NCBI RefSeq assembly: GCF_000296695.1
Contig: NZ_BAFK01000015.1
Span: 42,233-106,232 of the forward strand
From: Rheinheimera nanhaiensis E407-8
Lineage (GTDB): Bacteria; Pseudomonadota; Gammaproteobacteria; Enterobacterales; Alteromonadaceae
DNA length: 64,000 nucleotides
Direction of reading: 5' to 3'
Under the pieces are notes generated by a model. The model made no database searches and was not told where the DNA came from. It saw only the letters and a program-made list of their open reading frames with translations. A program made the position numbers and the translations under genes. This document shows positions 9,518 to 15,287 of this stretch, piece by piece (the stretch's first letter is position 1; each line of letters opens with the position of its first letter).

Positions 9518-9948
9518 GCGTGTGGCATGATGCCCTGGAGATCGGTCTGCTTCATTTGGAGGAGACCGGCCTCTACTGTGATGGCATGACGTATGTGATC
9601 AGCCACCTGCTTCGGAAAGGCGGCATTCCCCACCGGTGCTTCATAGGCTATGTGAAAGACGAGAAACGTGGCGACCTGGTAGCGCCGCATTGCTGGGTAA
9701 AACTGGAGGGAGATGGTGATTGGGTTGTCGATCTCCGACTACGCACTTGGTTGGGAGATGATGACGAGGTACCTCATGGTGTGTTTCAAACGACTAAGTG
9801 GTCACGGTTCACTTATAAGGGAGAGCCTATGGTAGACATCAAGATGGACGAAGAGATAGTTGCTGCCATGACCGATGGAAAACTTTCACATGTGAAAGTT
9901 CCTGAACGCAACGATTACTCAGTACCGTTTTTACGGGATTTGTTATAG
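9514..9948 (+). CDS. Transglutaminase-like cysteine enzyme (predicted)
   Basis: 144 residues with the arrangement of a small transglutaminase-like fold: C22 in GLYCDGMTYVISHLLRKGG, a GIPHR turn typical of the helix after the nucleophile, H59 in PHCWVKL and D73 in WVVDLRL. These would be the Cys-His-Asp triad. Such folds act as proteases, amidases or crosslinkers. There is no signal peptide, unlike the lipoprotein with which it overlaps by four bases. A perfect 20-bp palindrome lies in its last codons (9881-9900), and its final 34 bases overlap a small gene on the other strand. The family call is motif-based. Confidence 0.6.
   Translation: MSVWHDALEIGLLHLEETGLYCDGMTYVISHLLRKGGIPHRCFIGYVKDEKRGDLVAPHCWVKLEGDGDWVVDLRLRTWLGDDDEVPHGVFQTTKWSRFTYKGEPMVDIKMDEEIVAAMTDGKLSHVKVPERNDYSVPFLRDLL
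9881..9900. repeat. Perfect 20-bp palindrome inside a coding sequence
   Basis: AACTTTCACATGTGAAAGTT is identical to its reverse complement. It lies in the 3' part of the transglutaminase-like gene and about 120 bp downstream of the start of the small minus-strand membrane peptide. The length suggests a dimeric repressor site or cruciform rather than chance, although codon choice alone could create it. Confidence 0.45.
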
Positions 9949-10022
9949 AGGTACAAACTTCCAAAAGTCACCACAGTAAAAAATGCCAGTAAGCTCAGCA
10001 TTCCTATTGTAAAAGCGTCCAT
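9915..10022 (-). CDS. 35-residue single-span membrane peptide
   Basis: Minus-strand ATG at 10,022 with GGGAG about 8 bases upstream, stop at 9915. The peptide has a short acidic start (MDAF), a hydrophobic span from about residue 5 to 25 and a basic tail (YNKSRKNGTE), the usual layout of tiny single-pass inner-membrane proteins. It overlaps the end of the transglutaminase-like gene by 34 bases on the other strand. Function unknown; the membrane layout plus ribosome-binding site are the only support. Confidence 0.45.
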   Translation of the reverse strand: MDAFTIGMLSLLAFFTVVTFGSLYLYNKSRKNGTE

Positions 10023-10083
10023 CTAGCTCTCCCAATCATTCGGTTCTATACTCTAACTTTACATCATTAAACGGTATATTCCA

Positions 10084-10239
10084 GTGGCAAAAACACTAGA
10101 CCAGATCTTGGAGCATGAGAAGCCAGAAATTGTAGCCGAGGCCAGACGCAAGGCATCAGAGATGCTCCGCCTCTTGGATGAGCAAACGGCCAAGCAGGAT
10201 AATGAAACCGATTCAGTAGATTCCTATCACCAGAAGTAG
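10084..10239 (+). CDS. Small charged protein, unknown (GTG start)
   Basis: 51 residues beginning at a GTG (VAKTLDQIL...), rich in Glu, Lys and Gln and predicted helical. The opening resembles the N-terminal lead of some HigA/XRE-type antitoxins, but no helix-turn-helix follows, so it may be a remnant or an unrelated regulator. No strong Shine-Dalgarno sequence is visible. A strong terminator begins at its stop codon, which supports a transcript here. Confidence 0.4.
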   Translation: MAKTLDQILEHEKPEIVAEARRKASEMLRLLDEQTAKQDNETDSVDSYHQK

Positions 10240-10272
10240 CAAAGGGCCAGACAAGCTGGCCCTTTGCTTTTC
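10239..10272 (+). terminator. Rho-independent terminator
   Basis: GCAAAGGGCCAG (10,239-10,250), loop ACAAG, CTGGCCCTTTGC (10,256-10,267), then TTTT. Twelve perfect base pairs. It ends the small plus-strand gene and separates it from the minus-strand genes to the right. Confidence 0.8.
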
Positions 10273-10279
10273 TCAGTAA

Positions 10280-10549
10280 TTACATCACTAAGTACGGTTC
10301 ATCGTTGTCGCTTTCAGCTATCGTCAAGTCAATAGTGAAAGTGATATCGATGCGCTCAACAGTCCGATTACACTCACGAGCATACTCATCCTGCAGGCTT
10401 TTAAACAGCGCTTCAGCTTCATCATGAGAAGTAGCTTCTACTGTTTCAACAGCCAACTCACCTTCTTTTTCAGTGTAGTTAACCCCACGATAATACACGC
10501 GGCCACACACATCGAATTGATGGATCTCTGTTTGATTTTGTCCCAACAT
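10280..10549 (-). CDS. Unknown small acidic protein
   Basis: 89 residues from the ATG at 10,549, which has GGAG eight bases upstream; an earlier in-frame ATG at 10,597 lacks this and falls in a hairpin. The sequence is acidic (many Glu and Asp) with alternating beta-type stretches around residues 55 to 85 (RTVERIDITFTIDLTI). No domain recognised. It is the last of three small minus-strand genes. Confidence 0.55.
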   Translation of the reverse strand: MLGQNQTEIHQFDVCGRVYYRGVNYTEKEGELAVETVEATSHDEAEALFKSLQDEYARECNRTVERIDITFTIDLTIAESDNDEPYLVM

Positions 10550-10584
10550 ATTAATTCTCCAAAAGTTTAATAGCCGGGACTTAG

Positions 10585-10611
10585 CCCAACCGGGCAAAGC
10601 ACCCGGTTGGG
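10585..10611. terminator. Strong hairpin between two small minus-strand genes
   Basis: CCCAACCGGG (10,585-10,594), 7-base loop, CCCGGTTGGG (10,602-10,611): ten perfect pairs. The sequence after it on the plus strand is TTATTTAATT; on the minus strand no T-run follows, so for the minus-strand genes it may be an attenuator or processing site rather than a full terminator. Confidence 0.5.
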
Positions 10612-10626
10612 TTATTTAATTAGGGA

Positions 10627-10812
10627 TTAGGCTTCAGGCATGTTGCGTATAGTGAAGGACTCACAAACACCATGCCCGTAAAGCACTGCATTTCCCTGGG
10701 GATTTTGTTCCAAAAACTTGCGCGTGGCTTTGAGAGCTGCCCTATAACCAGCATCAGAAGGCTGATACTCTCGCGTTCGCTTTTTTTGGTTTGTCAGAAT
10801 CAGTCGATACAT
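10627..10812 (-). CDS. Unknown small basic protein
   Basis: 61 residues with GGGAG about 6 bases before the ATG at 10,812. Basic N-terminal half (QKKRTREYQP, KATRKFLE) and a short C-terminal beta-like stretch. Layout resembles other single-domain ICE hypothetical proteins. No family recognised. Confidence 0.5.
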   Translation of the reverse strand: MYRLILTNQKKRTREYQPSDAGYRAALKATRKFLEQNPQGNAVLYGHGVCESFTIRNMPEA

Positions 10813-10822
10813 AAAATCTCCC

Positions 10823-11140
10823 TCATCTTTGAGCTGACAATAATTTCCTGGTGGAACCTATTACAGCGCGTTCTGCAACCAGCTCCCCCTCAAGCGGAGC
10901 GCATTCGACAGCATCGGAGACTCTAGGTTGATGGCTACCGGAGGTAGCTTTCAACCATTCACCACACAATGAACTGCTATTAGTTACCAATGGGCTGACG
11001 ACCCGTACAGGCCGCGTTTTTATCAATGATCGATATGCCAGAATCGAAGCCTTATTTAGTAGTTTGGCGACAATCGTAGCCCCGAAAGCAATAACGCCCA
11101 CGGTAACAATCATGATCAAAACGAACGTAGAAAAGTACAT
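10823..11140 (-). CDS. Single-span membrane protein, unknown function
   Basis: 105 residues from the ATG at 11,140, which is preceded by GGAGGTGTTT; an upstream in-frame ATG at 11,152 overlaps that ribosome-binding site and is unlikely. One hydrophobic span (about 2 to 28), then a basic cytoplasmic-type segment and a soluble tail. First of three small minus-strand genes that appear to be read from the AcaCD-like box at 11,321-11,333, about 180 bp upstream. Confidence 0.55.
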   Translation of the reverse strand: MYFSTFVLIMIVTVGVIAFGATIVAKLLNKASILAYRSLIKTRPVRVVSPLVTNSSSLCGEWLKATSGSHQPRVSDAVECAPLEGELVAERAVIGSTRKLLSAQR

Positions 11141-11310
11141 AAACACCTCCAATTAGTTGGAATTGAAGGGGTTACACCGCATAACCGGTGAACCCCGGTT
11201 ACGGGATAAATTGATAAAATGCTGTTTGTTTTCGGCGACCAGCTATCGCACATACTCAGCACGGAGCTGAAGTTGATTCAAATTTAACAGCTCATTTCTG
11301 AATCGACACG

Positions 11311-11333
11311 CGCTGTATTGGCCCTTTTTGGGC
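11311..11333 (-). promoter_or_regulatory. AcaCD/SetCD-like activator box (full consensus match)
   Basis: GCCCTTTTTGGGC (11,321-11,333) matches GCCCNDWWWGGGC at every position on either strand. Read on the minus strand it is followed after three bases by TACAGCG, exactly as at the traH promoter. It is in a 257-bp gap between the minus-strand small-gene group and the recombinase companion gene, pointing at the small genes. Confidence 0.55.
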
Positions 11334-11397
11334 ACATTTAAACAAAGCAGCGAACGGAAGGTCTTATTAAGGAATATGACATAGGCGTAGATGGCTT

Positions 11398-11694
11398 TTA
11401 ATCAGCAGAGCCGGTGTTTTTTGGGCGCGGAGGCTCTCCAGGACGGTTAAGTAATTCCCACAAGAGTCGGAACGCATAAAAATGATCCCGCAATGTCGTG
11501 GTACTCAATCCTTGATGCCTTGTGTAATACCGGTGGATATGAGCTCTTCCAATTTGTGATGGTGCGTTGACTCCTTTTTCATTGGCGGCAATATCGTTTA
11601 GAGCCGCAATTAGCCTTTTTACCATAGCTCGTCGAGCTGTCTTCCCCCCATGCCGCACATAAACATGGCTTCTTTCTCTTACCCATTTTTCCAT
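11398..11694 (-). CDS. Short companion of the tyrosine recombinase, SAM-like N-terminal domain only
   Basis: 98 residues from the ATG at 11,694 with TTTGGGG upstream; a TTG immediately before it is also in frame. The sequence looks like the DNA-binding N-terminal helical domain of tyrosine recombinases (arm-type, with RRAMVKRLIAAL and LSTTTLRDHFYAFRLLWELL), and there is no catalytic domain. It starts three bases after the recombinase stop. It may be a directionality or accessory protein, or the remnant of a second integrase. Confidence 0.5.
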   Translation of the reverse strand: MEKWVRERSHVYVRHGGKTARRAMVKRLIAALNDIAANEKGVNAPSQIGRAHIHRYYTRHQGLSTTTLRDHFYAFRLLWELLNRPGEPPRPKNTGSAD

Positions 11695-11697
11695 CAA

Positions 11698-12663
11698 TTA
11701 CCCCAAATAACTATTTGTCACATCGATGCGACCGTGACCCAATTCCAAAGCCACTTCAGATCTGATTTCTTTGTCCAGCATTTTGGCGTGAGCTACTGAT
11801 ACTCCAAGTTCTTTGGCTAAATATTCATAGTGCTCTCGCCCATGTTTAACACCTGCTTTTACCGGGCAATCAGCACGCATCAAAGTTTTGTAGCGCGTTT
11901 GAGCGTAGTGGTGCCGTTCGCCGTGGAAGTTCACCGGATGGCGGCCGATCTCCCGGTAGGCTTCTTGCCTGAACTCACGATAATTCTTCTCGGCGGGGAT
12001 CATGCTGCGGCCATCCTGTATGGCGGCGGCTCGCTGGAGTGCCGTAATTTGAGCATCACTGGTGATCGGAACAGTTCGTGCCCGGCCCCCCTTGGTGCCA
12101 TCTTTTATGCTCACGGAGCCAGTTTTCTCGGCCTCTCTTAGTGCTCTGGCTGCATCCAGCTTGGCCGATTCCTCGAACCGCAGACCGAAATTACGCTGTA
12201 GTTCCAGCAAAGTCCCAAGGCGCTCGGAGGCTGCCTCCATTGCGGCATTATGGGAAACATCCGAAACACTTCGGTCGCCAGAGGCTATACCTGAGCGCTT
12301 TGGAAGTCCCCCCTCGGAGACAGGATCTACACGTACCTGTCGGTCGCCGCGCGCAATCTCCATCACCCGGTTCACTGCGCTCAGGTAGTTCTGCGCCGTG
12401 GATGGAGCAATTTCGCCCCGCTCGTAGCGATCATTAAGGTGCGCCGCATAAGCGACCAAATGAGCCTTTTCTATATCCCGCAATTCCTTTATGCCCTGTT
12501 CGGACTTAATCCAAGCGCTAAAAACGCTCCATCGGTCATGAATAGTGGCTATGGACTGAAAACTCTTCATCCCCTCCTTGAGAGCGTTCAGGGCAGCCTT
12601 GTTTATATCTCGACTACGAAGGCCAAAATTCCGTGAATCCGGATTAGTCCGCTCTGAACGCAT
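11698..12663 (-). CDS. Tyrosine recombinase (phage-integrase family)
   Basis: 321 residues. N-terminal helical domain (about 20 to 110) followed by a catalytic domain with every expected residue: R162 (GLRFEES), K191 (GTKGGRA), H247-x2-R250 (FHGERHHYA), H310 (ELGHGR) and the tyrosine nucleophile Y319 just two residues from the C-terminus. It should therefore be active in DNA strand exchange. It is similar in style to the integrase-domain proteins found inside large conjugative plasmids and ICEs rather than at their ends, so it may act on internal sites such as a cargo hotspot next to it. Start ATG at 12,663. Confidence 0.75.
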   Translation of the reverse strand: MRSERTNPDSRNFGLRSRDINKAALNALKEGMKSFQSIATIHDRWSVFSAWIKSEQGIKELRDIEKAHLVAYAAHLNDRYERGEIAPSTAQNYLSAVNRVMEIARGDRQVRVDPVSEGGLPKRSGIASGDRSVSDVSHNAAMEAASERLGTLLELQRNFGLRFEESAKLDAARALREAEKTGSVSIKDGTKGGRARTVPITSDAQITALQRAAAIQDGRSMIPAEKNYREFRQEAYREIGRHPVNFHGERHHYAQTRYKTLMRADCPVKAGVKHGREHYEYLAKELGVSVAHAKMLDKEIRSEVALELGHGRIDVTNSYLG

Positions 12664-12938
12664 TGTTCCCCCTAACTCTGTTAATCAAAATTGTTATTTT
12701 GTTGGCCCGTCCGTATCCGGTGGTAAGTGAAACGCAGTTTTTTAATTAGCTCTGCATGCTAAGGCCAACGTTGGGATCTTGCCCAAACACAGGACAGTTA
12801 AACCCGATGTCCACGGTCATTAATTACGAACTGTACTGCTATGGAGCGAACTGCTCATTCCATTGGCTGGTCTGTTCCGACGGAACAAACTGCCAGCAGA
12901 TCCGGCTGGTACTGTCGTGTCATTCTTTGGAAAGGAAA

Positions 12939-13081
12939 GCGCGAAGCGCGCCAACCGCCGAAGGCGGTATAATTCGCGCACATTCGTGCGCGGTGCGAAA
13001 GCCTAGAGCCCTTGAGGCTCAAGGCTTCCGTCGGGGGCTCTACCCCCGTCTCTGTTTACGCCTACGGCGACAGAGACGGGG
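12939..13081. repeat. Array of six GC-rich hairpins, two of them mutually exclusive
   Basis: In order: GCGC-GAA-GCGC (12,939-12,949); ACCGCC-GAA-GGCGGT (12,954-12,968); CGCGCAC-ATTC-GTGCGCG (12,975-12,992); a 12-bp stem with one mismatch (12,999-13,027); CGGGGG-CTCTA-CCCCCG (13,032-13,048); and a perfect 12-bp stem CCCCGTCTCTGT/ACAGAGACGGGG (13,044-13,081). The last two compete for the bases 13,044-13,048, so only one can form at a time, as in attenuators and riboswitches. Confidence 0.6.
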
Positions 13082-13278
13082 TGGAGCATCGAGCAAGTTG
13101 GGTATTCCAACACTCGTCCTGATGTTGAGGGTGGTCCTCTTTGGTTTGGCAGCTCGGAATCGAGTACCAAGGACACGATATTGCTTTGAGCAAAATCGCG
13201 GTATGGAAGCCTGTTAACTTGTGCAATACACAAGCACAGGCAGCAGCATAACGCTGCAAGCATAATGATGATAAACAT
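13003..13278 (-). CDS. Doubtful small membrane protein
   Basis: Open frame of 91 codons from an ATG at 13,278 with GGAGG about 8 bases before it. The first 20 residues are hydrophobic and cysteine-rich (MLAALCCCLCLC). The C-terminal third is encoded by the hairpin array, which is odd for a protein gene. The good ribosome-binding site is the only positive sign; it may be spurious. Confidence 0.25.
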   Translation of the reverse strand: MFIIIMLAALCCCLCLCIAQVNRLPYRDFAQSNIVSLVLDSELPNQRGPPSTSGRVLEYPTCSMLHPVSVAVGVNRDGGRAPDGSLEPQGL

Positions 13279-13445
13279 CGAGTTTTCCTCCGGGGAGATT
13301 GTTATAGATGGAGGAATGCCCATAGGGGACAGTCCCCCTGAGGGTTACGAAATGAAGGCAATCGCCTTAGTTTTGCAGAATGCTGTTTGAAGGCCAGCTA
13401 CCAAAAACACTTTATATATTAATCAAACAGATAGAGCCGTCAAGC

Positions 13446-13475
13446 CCACCGTAAAGTCGCTTTACGGTGGCTTTT
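13446..13475 (+). terminator. Plus-strand terminator-like hairpin
   Basis: CCACCGTAAAG (13,446-13,456), loop TCG, CTTTACGGTGG (13,460-13,470), then CTTTT. Eleven perfect pairs with a short T-run on the plus strand only. No plus-strand protein gene precedes it, so it suggests a non-coding plus-strand transcript across the hairpin array. Confidence 0.5.
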
Positions 13476-13583
13476 CAGTATCTTCTAAGCTCTGAGAATA
13501 AGCATCCACAAATCAAGAAGTCGCTTTTTGATTGGTTTTCAATGGTGGCACAGTAGATCTCAGTTCAATCTTTAAAGTAAAGT

Positions 13584-13604
13584 ATCCAAAAGCGACTTTT
13601 GGAT
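13584..13604 (-). terminator. Terminator-like hairpin after gajB
   Basis: ATCCAAAAG-CGA-CTTTTGGAT, nine perfect pairs with a three-base loop, 28 bp past the gajB stop. On the minus strand it is followed by ACTTTACTTT, a broken T-run. A related but imperfect hairpin with the same loop lies at 13,511-13,533. Confidence 0.5.
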
Positions 13605-13631
13605 GCTGTTTAGATGTTTAACCGGGCCTAG

Positions 13632-15287
13632 CTAGATGGCTATTACGTAGCCCAAATACTCAGTTTGAGGGGTTCGTGCGGTATCCCATCTTTTATGATA
13701 ATTAGCAGGTCTATCTCGCTCTTTTGCGTATGTAAGAACAAGCCGACGCTTGGCACGCGATACACCAACAAAGAAAGCACACCGATTAGCATCTTGATCC
13801 CCAAAGAATATTTCGTTCTCAACGGCCATAATTATCGTTGAGTCGAACTCCAATCCTTTGCTCTTATGGATAGTCAGAATACGCACAGCCTGATCATCAG
13901 AGAAACGAGTCAAGGCTTGAGGCAAATCGGGGGTAAGTTCAAGCAATTCTTCAATGTGCGCTTTGGTATCTCTCACAACTTCACCTAACCTAGCATGTGA
14001 CTCATAGTCAGGCGAGAGAGCAACAAGAGTCTCCATTCCTATTTTCTTCAGAAAGCTACACACAGAATCCCACCATCCCGAAAACGGCTCATCCAACAGC
14101 TCGGTCATGGTGATGATTTTTCTCTGCTCCTTGAAGAAGCGTTGGAAGCTTTGCCTAGCGCTAGACTGCACCTCATCATCAGCAAAGGGAATCAATTGAT
14201 TCATAAGCCGAATCCAAGCTTTGGGCTCTCGCTGGCCGTAGAGGCAGGACAAATAGTCAACAACGAGCCTCGCGGCAGGTTCGACAGTAATATCCTGCAT
14301 CTCCTGCTCGTTCCGGTACGGTATTCCCCTAACTTCCAATGCCGCCATCAAGTGGTTGGCATAAAGATCTAGTTGTTTGGACACTAATACGGCAATTTCG
14401 GACAACGGAACCTTTTCATTTCTTATCCACCCGGCAATTAAATCGGCCAAATACTCAGCTTCCCCCTGTGCATTCTCGAATTGCCACGCGAAAACCTCTC
14501 CCTCCTCACCAGCAAGTTGGTGATCTGGCATAACGGAAGCTGGATCAAGCACACGAATTATCTCGTTCTGCATCCGAAGCAGGCGTGGTTTTGAACGAAA
14601 GTTTCGGTACATGTTTAGTGGTACGGCTGAAAAATCCTTAGCGAACGTTTGGAAAATTCCGTCCAAAGCTCCTGCCCATCCCATGATTTTCTGCTTGGTG
14701 TCACCGACAGCGGTAAGACGAATGCTTGTACTTTGGAAAGCTACCTTAACGAGTTCATATTGCTGATCCGTACAGTCTTGGAATTCATCCAAGAAAACAT
14801 CGCTGTAAGTTTGGCGTATGGCATTTCTTGCGACAGCAGAGGCCTTGAGAATTTGAATTGCTAGCGGCACAAGATCATGAAATGTAATTTGCCTTCTTGT
14901 GACTTTTCTTTCGCCAATCGAATAATCCATATCCAGAGCATCATTACCAGTAAGCACTACTCGGAAGCGATCAATAATACGCTTTGCAAACGCATGAAAT
15001 GTGTAGCTATCAAAACGGGAAGCCAATTCTTGTCCACAGCGTCGCTGGATTCGCTCCTTCAAGTTTTTGCTGGCGTCAACTTTGAAAGAAATAGCGAGTA
15101 TTCTCTTCGGATAACGGCAGGTTCCGGTTCGGAGGAGGAAGTCAGCTCGCTGTGCAAGCATTTCCGTCTTGCCCGCTCCCGGCCCCGCAGTCAGTGCAAG
15201 ACAGCGCGCTTCTTCCTTCGCAGCCAGCAGAGCATTGGGTTCAAGTGTTAGCCCATCCGAAGGCAACCATGCATCTACAGCAATCAC
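13632..15287 (-). CDS. gajB: GajB, UvrD/Rep-like helicase of a Gabija anti-phage system
   Basis: 551 residues, GTG start overlapping the gajA stop by four bases. Superfamily 1 helicase motifs are in order: Walker A GPGAGKT (about 35 to 41), DEFQD (167 to 171), motif III (TAVGDTKQKIMGW, about 192 to 204), RNFRS, motif V (LTIHKSKGLEF) and motif VI (VGVSRAKRRL, about 507). In Gabija, GajB senses DNA ends and nucleotide state and works with GajA, which nicks phage DNA. Reported GajB proteins are near 500 residues, so this is slightly long. The OLD-nuclease gene directly upstream in the same operon makes the system call firm. Confidence 0.87.
   Translation of the reverse strand: MIAVDAWLPSDGLTLEPNALLAAKEEARCLALTAGPGAGKTEMLAQRADFLLRTGTCRYPKRILAISFKVDASKNLKERIQRRCGQELASRFDSYTFHAFAKRIIDRFRVVLTGNDALDMDYSIGERKVTRRQITFHDLVPLAIQILKASAVARNAIRQTYSDVFLDEFQDCTDQQYELVKVAFQSTSIRLTAVGDTKQKIMGWAGALDGIFQTFAKDFSAVPLNMYRNFRSKPRLLRMQNEIIRVLDPASVMPDHQLAGEEGEVFAWQFENAQGEAEYLADLIAGWIRNEKVPLSEIAVLVSKQLDLYANHLMAALEVRGIPYRNEQEMQDITVEPAARLVVDYLSCLYGQREPKAWIRLMNQLIPFADDEVQSSARQSFQRFFKEQRKIITMTELLDEPFSGWWDSVCSFLKKIGMETLVALSPDYESHARLGEVVRDTKAHIEELLELTPDLPQALTRFSDDQAVRILTIHKSKGLEFDSTIIMAVENEIFFGDQDANRCAFFVGVSRAKRRLVLTYAKERDRPANYHKRWDTARTPQTEYLGYVIAI

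Larger units (their letters stand above)
12664..13631. other. Hairpin-rich, mostly non-coding stretch between recombinase and defence genes
   Basis: Nearly 1 kb without a convincing long gene. It contains a dense array of GC-rich hairpins (12,939-13,081), one weak small-protein candidate (13,003-13,278, minus), and three further hairpins sharing a TCG or CGA loop (13,446-13,604). This is far more folded structure than an ordinary spacer. Candidates are a structured RNA, a recombination or transfer site, or the insertion point of the defence cargo. Confidence 0.5.

Noticed and set aside
12756..13217. 153-codon open frame on the plus strand
   Set aside because: It runs through the hairpin array, has an arginine- and cysteine-rich low-quality composition and no ribosome-binding site.
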